A stretch of DNA of 64,000 nucleotides, from NCBI GenBank assembly GCA_033765345.1, contig JANRIC010000180.1, positions 1 through 64,000 of the forward strand, in the 5' to 3' direction. Positions 15,798-23,706 of the stretch are shown one piece after another. The translations under genes were made by a program, and so were the position numbers. The DNA is from JANRIC01 sp033765345. GTDB lineage: Bacteria; Bacteroidota; Bacteroidia; Cytophagales; Microscillaceae. Numbering within the stretch: position 1 is the stretch's first letter; each line of letters opens with the position of its first letter. Below the pieces are notes generated by a model. The model was not told where the DNA came from and did no database searches. It saw only the letters and a list, made by a program, of their open reading frames with translations.

Positions 15798-17207
15798 ATG
15801 TTGGCCGAAAAAGAAATTCAAAACATCCCACCAAATAAAATAGAAGAGTTTGAAAAAACCCCTGTCCCTACTCATAAGCTTAAAAGTTGGAAGAGCTTTT
15901 TAGGCATGTATGCCGGAGAACACGCTGCTGGGACCGAGTTTATGATCGGGCCTCTTTTCCTGGTTGCTGGCGTGAGTACTTTTGATTTGTTGGTGGGTTT
16001 ATTTCTGGGCAATTTACTGGCGGTTTTATCCTGGCGCTACTTGACGGCCGAGATTGCTGTCAAGCATCGCCTAACGCTTTATTATCAATTAGAAAAAATT
16101 TGCGGTAGAAATCTGGTTGTTTTTTATAATCTGGCCAATGGCGTTTTATTTTGTTTTTTGGCAGGTGCTATGGTTACGGTTTCGGCTACCGCTCTTGGAA
16201 TTCCCTTTGCCATGCAAATGCCTAGGCTTAACGATACACTCCCCAATGGATTTACTTGGGTGGTGATTGTATTGTTGATTGGATGTATTTTTTCTCTGGT
16301 TGCTTCTTTGGGATACGATGCCGTGGCTAAAGCAGCCAACTGGATGACTCCTTTGATCGTTTTGGGATTTTTGGCAGCAGGGATTGTAGCTTTGGGGCAG
16401 TTAGAAGTAAAGAGCCTCAGTGATTTCTGGAATATTTGGGGAGAAGGCTCAGAGCCATTTCCAGGGCAGACTCGATATACTTTCTGGCATGTAGTCCTTT
16501 GGTCATGGTTTTGTAATGCAGCCATGCACATTGGTATGGCAGATCTTTCAGTATTCAGATATGCCCGAAGTGCCCAATCAGGTTGGACTACGGCTGCTGG
16601 TATGTACGTTGGGCATTATATGGCCTGGATTGCGGCGGCACTTCTGTATTCGGTTTATCTTAAAACGCCCGAGGCACAATCTTTTTTAAATAATGGTCAG
16701 GCACCACCGGTAGCACCTGGACCTTTGGCTTATCAAGCACTAGGCTTTTTGGGAGTACTGACGGTTGTGCTGGCAGGGTGGACTACGGCCAATCCAACCA
16801 TCTATCGGGCTGGTTTGGCTTTTCAGGCGATTATTCCGAAAGTTTCTACTTTTTGGGCTACACTTTTGGCGGGTACTGTGGCTACAATCGCAGGTATTTT
16901 TCCGGCTTTTGCCATGAAATTACTGGATTTTGTAGCCTTGTATGGGTTCATTTTGGCACCGGTTGGGGCAATTATTGTTGCGGATCATTTTGGGGCGGAT
17001 CGTTTCGGAATCCAAAACAACTATGCGGAAAGAGCAGGCATTTCTTTTAATCCAGCGGTATTACCAGCCTGGGGGATTAGCTTTGGGGTGTTTTATTTGA
17101 TCTCTACAACCCAAGGGGTATTTTTATCCTTTCTGACACTTCCTGCTTGGTTTTGTTGTGGGTTGCTTTATCTGGGATTGAGCAGACTCCTTCAAAGAAA
17201 AATTTAA
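15798..17207 (+). CDS. NCS1-type purine-cytosine permease-like transporter
   Basis: The 469-residue, strongly hydrophobic protein has about twelve transmembrane segments. It resembles nucleobase:cation symporter-1 proteins (cytosine, uracil, allantoin or hydantoin permeases). The N-terminal motif YAGEHAAGTEFMIGPLFLVAG corresponds to the family's substrate/Na+ region in the first helix. GYDAVAKAANWMTPLIVLGF and NPTIYRAGLAFQAI match later conserved helices. The cargo is not predictable. The gene is alone, with no purine or pyrimidine catabolic genes nearby. A 16-base stretch at 17032-17047 matches the unit of array A exactly. Confidence 0.85.
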   Translation: MLAEKEIQNIPPNKIEEFEKTPVPTHKLKSWKSFLGMYAGEHAAGTEFMIGPLFLVAGVSTFDLLVGLFLGNLLAVLSWRYLTAEIAVKHRLTLYYQLEKICGRNLVVFYNLANGVLFCFLAGAMVTVSATALGIPFAMQMPRLNDTLPNGFTWVVIVLLIGCIFSLVASLGYDAVAKAANWMTPLIVLGFLAAGIVALGQLEVKSLSDFWNIWGEGSEPFPGQTRYTFWHVVLWSWFCNAAMHIGMADLSVFRYARSAQSGWTTAAGMYVGHYMAWIAAALLYSVYLKTPEAQSFLNNGQAPPVAPGPLAYQALGFLGVLTVVLAGWTTANPTIYRAGLAFQAIIPKVSTFWATLLAGTVATIAGIFPAFAMKLLDFVALYGFILAPVGAIIVADHFGADRFGIQNNYAERAGISFNPAVLPAWGISFGVFYLISTTQGVFLSFLTLPAWFCCGLLYLGLSRLLQRKI

Positions 17208-17246
17208 TTTTGGTTTCTCTAGCTATTGATGTATCACATCCATAAA

Positions 17247-17264
17247 ACGTACCTGACGGTACGT
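17247..17264. repeat. Short inverted repeat
   Basis: ACGTACC and GGTACGT flank the 4-base loop TGAC. It lies 40 bases past the permease stop. It may be part of the permease terminator, although no T-run follows. Confidence 0.5.
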
Positions 17265-17285
17265 AAAATCTCGAGAAAGACATTA

Positions 17286-17348
17286 GCTACCGATAATTTG
17301 TCCTGATGGGATAGAATTCGTGCCCCATCGGGACAAACTATGGGTAGC
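17286..17348. repeat. Long imperfect hairpin in intergenic region
   Basis: Two 25-base arms (17286-17310 and 17324-17348) are near-perfect inverted copies around a 13-base loop. The inner pair is TTTGTCCTGATGGG with CCCATCGGGACAAA, and the outer pair is GCTACC with GGTAGC. No long T-run follows. It could be a palindromic dispersed element or a structured RNA. The rest of 17208-17601 holds only the promoter at 17544-17575. Confidence 0.7.
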
Positions 17349-17543
17349 CTATTAAACAGAAGAAGAACAAGCGTGCTTTTAGGTACACCTTATCTTGCAC
17401 AGATATAAGCCCAGGAAATACGCAATTGATAAGGAGAAAACTTGGGGAGGAGGCGCATCCATATAGGTTCAAATGTGTCGTTGATACATGATAATAGCTA
17501 GCGACTTAAACTTATTGGACAAATACACTAAATCAATCTTCCA

Positions 17544-17575
17544 TTTGTGGGGCTACTGCTTTTTTTCTAATTTTG
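17544..17575 (+). promoter_or_regulatory. Bacteroidota-type promoter for the NlpC/P60 gene
   Basis: TTTG (17544-17547), a 20-base spacer and TAATTTTG (17568-17575) match the -33/-7 consensus including spacing. This predicts transcription from about 17582 and supports translation starting at 17602 rather than at upstream ATGs. Confidence 0.72.
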
Positions 17576-17601
17576 CCGATATACTTCAAGTAATGATATT
17601 T

Positions 17602-18459
17602 ATGCAAGCTAAAAAGATTTTCTCTTTTTTCTTATTCCTCGGTATACTTTGCGGCAGCTTCACACTAAAAGCCCAAAATCCCGAATATGGAATCTGCCTC
17701 TTGGAATTTGAGGCTGTACGAGGCAAAACCAGCGATAGCAGCGAACAGGTGACTCAGTTACTCTTTGGAGATGCTTTTAAAATTCTTAAAAAATCAGAAG
17801 ATGCAGCCTGGGTTTTTATTGAGAATGCTTATGACAATTACCAGGGTTGGATTCGCATAAGGGCTTCCTTTCAGATCAGTGCTGCTTATTATGAAGAATA
17901 TCTCAGAAATTCGCATCCGGTGGCTCACGATTCAAAAGCCCAAGTACTGATCGGAAAACAAAAAATTGCCGTGCCTATGGGCAGTACCTTGCCTTTTTTG
18001 GATCAGGAAGGATATATCCGAATTGAGCAAACAAAGTATAAATTTAGTGGTCAAACACGCAACCCTGCCGAAAAAACCGACAAATCTGCCCTTATTCAAA
18101 CAGCGAAAACTTACCTCGGTACGCCTTATTTGTGGGGAGGTAAAAGCCAAAAGGGTCTCGATTGTTCAGGTTTTACCCAAACTGTTTTCAAAACACACGG
18201 ATTAAAAATACTACGGGATTCTTATCAACAAGCCGAACAAGGCGAGTCGATCAAATTCGAGGAGGCTCAACCAGGAGATTTGTTATTTTTTCAGAAAACT
18301 CCAGGAGATTTTGTCAAAGTAACTCACGTAGGCATTTATTTGGGTGAAGGAAAGCTCATCCACGCTTTTGATCAAGTAGAAATAGATCAGGTAGACGAAA
18401 AAGGCATCTATCGGGATGGTAAATACCTGCGCTATCTTAAATTGATAAAGCGCTATTAG
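17602..18459 (+). CDS. NlpC/P60-family cell-wall peptidase with SH3-like region
   Basis: The 285-residue secreted cysteine peptidase probably cleaves peptidoglycan stem peptides (dipeptidyl-peptidase VI type). The signal peptide MQAKKIFSFFLFLGILCGSF ends near LKAQ. The start at 17602 is supported by a promoter just upstream; the frame is open from 17488. The N-terminal half has an SH3b-like pattern (VTQLLFGDAFKILK ... GWIRI). The NlpC/P60 domain starts at about residue 170: TPYLWGGKSQKGLDCSGF holds the nucleophile Cys, and FVKVTHVGIYLGEGKLIHA holds the catalytic His. The gene is monocistronic and converges on a histidine kinase gene. Confidence 0.93.
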   Translation: MQAKKIFSFFLFLGILCGSFTLKAQNPEYGICLLEFEAVRGKTSDSSEQVTQLLFGDAFKILKKSEDAAWVFIENAYDNYQGWIRIRASFQISAAYYEEYLRNSHPVAHDSKAQVLIGKQKIAVPMGSTLPFLDQEGYIRIEQTKYKFSGQTRNPAEKTDKSALIQTAKTYLGTPYLWGGKSQKGLDCSGFTQTVFKTHGLKILRDSYQQAEQGESIKFEEAQPGDLLFFQKTPGDFVKVTHVGIYLGEGKLIHAFDQVEIDQVDEKGIYRDGKYLRYLKLIKRY

Positions 18460-18547
18460 CCTTTGAAAGTCCTCTACTTCGGTCGATAGTCCATTGACCA
18501 TCGTCTGCGGTGAGGAAAATCTAGCGGCTATGGATGCCTAAAAACGG

Positions 18548-19465
18548 TCATTTAGGCAATATGATATGGAATATCGTTTCACCTTTATCAGAAGGGAGGA
18601 GTTGGATATGCCCTTGTATTTTCTCGAGGGCTAGCTTGGTCTTATAAAGTCCCAGGCCAAAGCCCAGTTTTTTATTGAGGTTACTGATAAAAAGCCCAAA
18701 GATTTTTTCCCTCAGCTCTTCGGGAATCCCTCGCCCATTGTCTGCCACGCTAATTTGGACGGTTTGAGAAAATTCTCTTCCGATGATATTCATACGCAGG
18801 GGTTTGTCAGGAGGGTGATTATGCTCAATTGTATTTTTAATAAGATTATCAAATACGATTTCAAGCATATCGGCATCGCTGGATAGGGTTAGGTCTGAGG
18901 GTATATCTAAGAGAATATCAATATTGCGCCCCCCGTCAATTCTTCGCATACTGCGAATAATATTTCTGAGGTAATCTATCAGCAAGATAGGAGCGTTTTT
19001 TGGGGTATGTTCGCGGATTCGCTCTATTTCCATAACTCTAAAGATCAGCAATTTCATTTTGCCGAGTACCTCGAGCTGCATGTGGAGATATTCATTGACG
19101 GGGCTATTTTCGCTTTCCAGGAGTGAGATATGAGAAAGCTCTTCGATATTGACAAGAAACTCCTTAAAATCGTGTGATAGACGACGCAAAATCATAGAAA
19201 GCTCTTCATTGCGATTACTCAGTGGAATCTCTGTCTGAAGAGATTCACTTTTTTTTTGAGCAAGGGCTAATTCCTTTTTGGTTTTGATAAGAACCAAAGT
19301 AAGCCCTACAAGACTTGAAAAAAATAGCAGACCAAACACCACTAAAAAACTAATATGCACAAAAACGTATGCAGAATTTTTTTCAATTGCTTGTGCAAAT
19401 GCCTGTGAGGGTAGGATGCTTCCCAAAAAAATAAAAAAAAAGAAATTAGAAATTTTTACTTGCAT
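18548..19465 (-). CDS. Membrane sensor histidine kinase (short)
   Basis: The 305-residue protein has a signal-like N-terminus and one strong transmembrane helix (VHISFLVVFGLLFFSSLVGL). A short coiled linker, a dimerisation/phosphoacceptor segment with RLSHDFKEFL (candidate phospho-His) and a HATPase_c domain follow. The ATPase boxes are visible: N box FDNLIKNTIEHN, G1 VADNGRGIP, F box IFGLFI and G2 KLGFGLGLYK. It lacks a recognisable periplasmic sensor domain and a receiver, and no response regulator is adjacent. It is closely related to the neighbouring kinase at 19521-20522 and lies 55 bases downstream of it, so the pair probably arose by duplication. Confidence 0.88.
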   Translation of the reverse strand: MQVKISNFFFFIFLGSILPSQAFAQAIEKNSAYVFVHISFLVVFGLLFFSSLVGLTLVLIKTKKELALAQKKSESLQTEIPLSNRNEELSMILRRLSHDFKEFLVNIEELSHISLLESENSPVNEYLHMQLEVLGKMKLLIFRVMEIERIREHTPKNAPILLIDYLRNIIRSMRRIDGGRNIDILLDIPSDLTLSSDADMLEIVFDNLIKNTIEHNHPPDKPLRMNIIGREFSQTVQISVADNGRGIPEELREKIFGLFISNLNKKLGFGLGLYKTKLALEKIQGHIQLLPSDKGETIFHIILPK

Positions 19466-19520
19466 TCGGTTTGATTAAACAATAGCTTATCCATCTTAAA
19501 AGCAAGATTCGTACAATATA

Positions 19521-20522
19521 TTAGGTAATTTGCAATATTTGGGGAAGAATTAAAGAAAACGTGCTTCCTTGCTCATCAGACTTAAGTAATTTAATTTCAC
19601 CCTGAATTTTTTTGGCGGCTACTTTTGACTTATAAAGCCCCAAACCAAAGCCCTGGAGGTAATTATTACCCCGAAAAAACATATCAAAAATCCGCCCTCT
19701 AATTCGTGGGGGTATGCCCAAGCCGTTATCTGCAATAAGAAGTTCAAGGTTTTTTCCGTCGTTTCGGGCGGTGATACCCACAGTGGCGTTTTTTTCATTA
19801 GAATAATTGGCGTGCTGGATGGCATTTTTCACGATATTGTCCACGGCAATCTCAAGCATTTCGACATCTGTATACACCTGCATTTCCTCAGGAATATCGA
19901 TGTGAAAGTTAATTTTTTCAAAACCCTCAACTCGATTCATACTTCGTACAATGCTTCTACAAAAGCGATTGAGTTTGACGTGAGAAGCCTTAAAAGTATG
20001 GTTACGGATGTCTCCAATCTCGACGAGTCTGAAAAGAAGCAATTGCATCTTGTGGATGACTTCTTTTTGCAAATGAAAATATTGTTCTATGGGGAGGTCT
20101 CGGCTATCCAGCAAGCCGATATTGCATAAGCCGTCCAGGGTAGAAATAGGTCCTTTGAGGTCGTGTGAGGCTTTGTATAAGAAAGTATCTAATTCCATGT
20201 TACTTTCCTTAAGCTCGTGGCTCAGGGTATTCAATCGTTGATTAAGCTCCTGGACGGTAAACTTGGTCTTTTTAAGACTCATGATTAAAAAAAAGTTGCT
20301 CCCAATAAAGGCAAGTATCCATAAAAAAACCAAAAAGTTATTGAGAGGAAGTTGATAAAATCCAGATTGTGATCCGTGTATATTTTTTGTTGGGATTAAA
20401 ACACTAGATTTTTCTTCGGTTTGCAATGTGTTTTTTGAGGTCGATATATTTTCTTGGGGTAATTGTTTGAAATGAAGACCGAAGAAAACAAATATCAATA
20501 GGAAAAGAAAACTGCTTTTCAT
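19521..20522 (-). CDS. Membrane sensor histidine kinase
   Basis: The 333-residue kinase parallels the one downstream. The start is uncertain: I use 20522, which begins a signal/TM-like stretch (MKSSFLFLLIFVFFGLHF), but 20567 and 20633 are also in frame. A second TM (FLVFLWILAFIGSNFFLIM) leaves only a small extracytoplasmic loop. Then come a coiled-coil linker, the His box FLYKASHDLKGPISTL, the N box VDNIVKNAIQH, G1 IADNGLGIP and G2 LQGFGLGLYK. HATPase boxes and the phospho-His are intact. No partner response regulator is in the window. It shares with its neighbour the segment after the His helix (LLFRLVEIGDIRNHT against LIFRVMEIERIREHT). Confidence 0.88.
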   Translation of the reverse strand: MKSSFLFLLIFVFFGLHFKQLPQENISTSKNTLQTEEKSSVLIPTKNIHGSQSGFYQLPLNNFLVFLWILAFIGSNFFLIMSLKKTKFTVQELNQRLNTLSHELKESNMELDTFLYKASHDLKGPISTLDGLCNIGLLDSRDLPIEQYFHLQKEVIHKMQLLLFRLVEIGDIRNHTFKASHVKLNRFCRSIVRSMNRVEGFEKINFHIDIPEEMQVYTDVEMLEIAVDNIVKNAIQHANYSNEKNATVGITARNDGKNLELLIADNGLGIPPRIRGRIFDMFFRGNNYLQGFGLGLYKSKVAAKKIQGEIKLLKSDEQGSTFSLILPQILQIT

Positions 20523-20703
20523 AAAAAAAATTGTATTTCTTTTCTTTAATAGTTTTGCTGGTTTCATGCATTTTCTGTTTAGATACGCTTTCAAAAGAGC
20601 AATAATATCATAGCAAGAAGAACGATGGTACAAAACAGGATGTTTTTTCTAATGGATAGGATTTTTTACGTATGTAAGTTCTTGAATTCAGGTGGTCAAA
20701 TAT

Positions 20704-21525
20704 TCAGTCTTGGCAATCTTTCACGCATTGACCAGAGGTATTGATAAAAAATGATTTACCGTTGGTCAAAAACACTTTGGCTTGGCCTTTTTTAAAATCC
20801 AGTACTTTTTCGTATTTAAAATCAATTACGATCTTACCTTTTGGGTCGATAAAGCCCCATTTTCCGGCTTTCCAGACTCCTGTGAGTCCTTCTTGAAAGT
20901 CTCTTGCCCCGTCATATTCCAAGGAGATAACTTCCTCTCCTTCTACATCCACGAAGCCCCATTTCCCGGCTTTTTCTACTTTGGCAAGTCCTTCGGAGAA
21001 GTTGCCGGCCCAATCGTACATGGGTTTCAGGATTTCCTCTCCTTTTTTATCAATGAAGCCATATTGCCCTTTGATGGCTACAGCGAGTATATCTTCTTTC
21101 CAGAAGCCCACCTGATCATATTGAATCGGAATGATTTCCTCTCCTTCCAGATTGATAAAGCCGTATTTTCCTTTGAGAGAAACTTTGGCCAGGCTGTCTT
21201 CGAAGCGTTCGGCGGAGTCGTATTGTGGGGGGATATACTCTCGTCCGTCTTCATCGATAAAGCCGTATTTGCCTTTCAGCTTGATGCGGGCACGGTCTTG
21301 CCGATACACGTCTATTTCTTCATATTCTTTAGGATCACGAATAATACCTTTTTTGGTTTTTTTTTCCGGTTTGGCAAGCGTGTTGGTATCCGAGATGTCG
21401 AAAGAAAGCGTATCCAATTGTCCTTCTTTGGGAGGAGTTGCTGGATAGCAGCTCCACAGAAAAAATCCGCTTAAAAAATAAAACAGAAGACTGATAGGTT
21501 TGACTGTACAGGGTCTGTTGTCCAT
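20704..21525 (-). CDS. WG-repeat lipoprotein
   Basis: The 273-residue protein has a lipoprotein signal ending LWSC (Cys26) and a linker rich in charged residues. Five or so WG (KWG) repeats follow, with the pattern GKYGFIDEDG ... IPPQYD, GKYGFINLEG, GQYGFIDKKG, GKWGFVDVEG and GKWGFIDPKG. WG repeats form beta-propeller-like binding modules common in Bacteroidota envelope proteins; the ligand is generally unknown. It lies between the histidine kinases and clpX on the same strand, 60 bases past clpX, possibly in a long loose transcript. A long open frame on the opposite strand is a by-product of its repetitive codons. Confidence 0.9.
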   Translation of the reverse strand: MDNRPCTVKPISLLFYFLSGFFLWSCYPATPPKEGQLDTLSFDISDTNTLAKPEKKTKKGIIRDPKEYEEIDVYRQDRARIKLKGKYGFIDEDGREYIPPQYDSAERFEDSLAKVSLKGKYGFINLEGEEIIPIQYDQVGFWKEDILAVAIKGQYGFIDKKGEEILKPMYDWAGNFSEGLAKVEKAGKWGFVDVEGEEVISLEYDGARDFQEGLTGVWKAGKWGFIDPKGKIVIDFKYEKVLDFKKGQAKVFLTNGKSFFINTSGQCVKDCQD

Positions 21526-21585
21526 AAGTTTTAGATGCTTAGAAATAATATTATTACAACGATGTGAGGTGGACAGTCATCTCCT

Positions 21586-22809
21586 TTAGGCAACCTTCAG
21601 ACGGCTTAGTTTTGATTTTTCGTACTTTTCGCGTGCATAATCCATTGTGACTACAAACTCTCTGATTTCTTTCTGAGAAGGCAGGTCAAACATGGCATCG
21701 GTCATAATAGCTTCACAGATTGTTCTAAGTCCTCTGGCACCTAGTTTGGTAGTCATAGCTTTTTCTACAATATAATCGAGTACATCGGCTTCAAATTTCA
21801 GGGTGATGCCTTCCAGTTTAAACAATTTTTTATATTGCTTTATGAGGGCATTTTTGGGTTCGGTAAGGATTTTACGGATAGCATCTTGGCTGAGGGGCTG
21901 TAAATAGGTGAGTACTGGGACGCGCCCCACGAGTTCGGGGATCAATCCAAAGGATTTGAGGTCTTGAGAAGTAATGTATTGGAGTAGGTTTTCCTGGTCT
22001 AGGTCGGCACTATCACTATCATTGGCAAAACCCACGGGGCGTTTTTTGAGGCGACTGCCGATGATATTCTGGATGCCATCAAAAGCCCCCCCACAAATAA
22101 AGAGAATATTATCCGTATTGATTTGTACCAGTTTTTGTTCGGGGTGTTTGCGTCCGCCTTGAGGAGGGACATTCACATTGGAGCCCTCGAGCATTTTAAG
22201 GAGAGCTTGTTGGACACCCTCGCCGCTCACATCGCGGGTAATGGAGGGGTTATCGGATTTGCGGGCTATTTTATCGATTTCATCAATATAGACGATCCCT
22301 CTCTCGGCTGCTTCTACATCATAATCGGCTGCTTGTAGCAGGTGAGTCAGTACATTTTCTACGTCTTCGCCCACATATCCGGCTTCGGTAAGTACCGTAG
22401 CATCGGCAATACAGAAGGGAACCTGAAGAATCTTGGCAAGCGTTTTGGCAAGATAGGTTTTGCCAGTACCGGTTTCGCCCACCATGATGATATTGGATTT
22501 TTCAATCACAATATCATCATCGTCGACTTTTTGCATTAATCTTTTATAGTGATTATAGACGGCTACGGTAAGTACCTTTTTGGCATCATCTTGCCCGACG
22601 ACGTATTGGTCGAGATGTCTTTTCATTTCTACGGGTTTGATCAGGTTGAATTTGGGAGGGGGGCCGTCGGATTTGATTTTCATTTCCTCCAGTACGATCT
22701 GATGAGCCTGAAAGATGCATTCATCGCAGATATGACCGTTTAGCCCCGATACCATGATCAGTACTTCGTTTTTTCTTTTTCCACAAAAAGAACAGACAAT
22801 TTGTGCCAT
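21586..22809 (-). CDS. clpX: ATP-dependent Clp protease ATP-binding subunit ClpX
   Basis: This AAA+ unfoldase recognises tagged substrates and feeds them into ClpP. The 407-residue protein has the N-terminal C4 zinc-binding domain (CSFCGKRKNE ... HICDECI), the Walker A motif GETGTGKTYLA, the Walker B motif GIVYIDEIDK, and a pore/sensor region leading to the conserved TKLGARGLRTICEAIM C-terminal block. Length and order match the family. It lies 79 bases downstream of clpP on the same strand, in the common order tig-clpP-clpX. No strong terminator is visible between clpP and clpX, so co-transcription is likely. Confidence 0.98.
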   Translation of the reverse strand: MAQIVCSFCGKRKNEVLIMVSGLNGHICDECIFQAHQIVLEEMKIKSDGPPPKFNLIKPVEMKRHLDQYVVGQDDAKKVLTVAVYNHYKRLMQKVDDDDIVIEKSNIIMVGETGTGKTYLAKTLAKILQVPFCIADATVLTEAGYVGEDVENVLTHLLQAADYDVEAAERGIVYIDEIDKIARKSDNPSITRDVSGEGVQQALLKMLEGSNVNVPPQGGRKHPEQKLVQINTDNILFICGGAFDGIQNIIGSRLKKRPVGFANDSDSADLDQENLLQYITSQDLKSFGLIPELVGRVPVLTYLQPLSQDAIRKILTEPKNALIKQYKKLFKLEGITLKFEADVLDYIVEKAMTTKLGARGLRTICEAIMTDAMFDLPSQKEIREFVVTMDYAREKYEKSKLSRLKVA

Positions 22810-22888
22810 AGGATTTTGGATTACACGTAAAGTTCGCTATTAATTCTTTGAGAGATACTATTGATGACGAAATATTTAAGAATTAGAT

Positions 22889-23626
22889 TTATTTTTCTCT
22901 AATGAGGACTTCATCAATCAAGCCGTATTGTTGTGCTTGTGAGGCGGTCATCCAATGGTCTCTGTCCGAATCTTTTTCTACTTGTTCAAAAGACTTGCCA
23001 CTATGGCGTGCCAGAATATCATAGAGTTCTTTTTTCAGGGTAAGAATCTGCTTGGCGGTGATTTCGATATCAGAAGCTTGCCCGCCTGCGCCTCCCATAG
23101 GTTGGTGAATCATAATACGAGCGTGCTGCAAGGCAGATCGTTTGCCGTGCGCCCCGCCTCCTAATAGAATCGCTGCCATAGAGGCTGCCAATCCGGTACA
23201 AATGGTCACAACGTCTGGTTTTACAAATTGCATGGTATCATAGATGCTTAGACCGGAGTATACCGAGCCGCCTGGGCTATTAATATATAAAAGAATATCC
23301 TTTTTGGGGTCGAGCGATTCAAGAAAAAGCATTTGAGCCACGATGATATTGGCAAACTCATCATTGACTGGCAGTCCTAAAAAAATGATACGATCTGCCA
23401 TCAATCTTGAAAAAACGTCGACTTCGGCAAAGCGCATCTGACGCTCCTCGATGACCGAGCGGGTCATATTTTCTACCTGAGTAAGGTAGTTATCTACCTG
23501 CATACCATTCAGATTACGTCCTTTGACGGCATAGTTTCTAAACTCTTGTTTGCCAAATTCACTTCTGATTTCTTGGGTATACTGGCTGGTGATGATGTAC
23601 TTATTAAATCCTTTGTTATTGCTCAT
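22889..23626 (-). CDS. clpP: ATP-dependent Clp protease proteolytic subunit ClpP
   Basis: This serine peptidase forms the tetradecameric chamber of ClpXP. At 245 residues it is longer than the roughly 200-residue Escherichia coli protein. The extra 30-40 N-terminal residues (GFNKYIITSQYTQEIRSEFG...) may be a propeptide or a lineage-specific extension. The catalytic triad aligns without gaps: Ser149 in TGLAASMAA, His174 in IMIHQPMGG and Asp223 in DSDRDHW. Oligomer-contact segments such as LYINSPGGSVYSGLSIYDTMQF are intact. A terminator-like hairpin and a -7 element separate it from tig, suggesting its own promoter. Confidence 0.98.
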   Translation of the reverse strand: MSNNKGFNKYIITSQYTQEIRSEFGKQEFRNYAVKGRNLNGMQVDNYLTQVENMTRSVIEERQMRFAEVDVFSRLMADRIIFLGLPVNDEFANIIVAQMLFLESLDPKKDILLYINSPGGSVYSGLSIYDTMQFVKPDVVTICTGLAASMAAILLGGGAHGKRSALQHARIMIHQPMGGAGGQASDIEITAKQILTLKKELYDILARHSGKSFEQVEKDSDRDHWMTASQAQQYGLIDEVLIREK

Positions 23627-23645
23627 AGTTTTTAAAGTATTTTTG

Positions 23646-23653
23646 CAAATCTA
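23646..23653 (-). promoter_or_regulatory. Putative clpP promoter, -7 element
   Basis: On the minus strand TAGATTTG fits TAnnTTTG. It lies immediately after the tig hairpin and 19 bases before the clpP ATG, giving a leader of roughly 12 bases. Confidence 0.5.
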
Positions 23654-23654
23654 A

Positions 23655-23686
23655 AAAAAAAGCCCTTTGTTTAAAAGGACTTTTTC
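23655..23686 (-). terminator. tig terminator hairpin
   Basis: AAAAAGCCCTTT pairs with AAAGGACTTTTT (one mismatch) around a short loop, and on the minus strand a T-run follows. It lies between tig and clpP. Confidence 0.7.
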
Positions 23687-23706
23687 AAAAGAGGGAAGAA
23701 TGTTTT

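Noticed and set aside
20782..21474. 230-codon plus-strand frame opposite the WG-repeat gene
   Set aside because: It is the antisense shadow of a repetitive gene whose lipoprotein signal and repeats are convincing.
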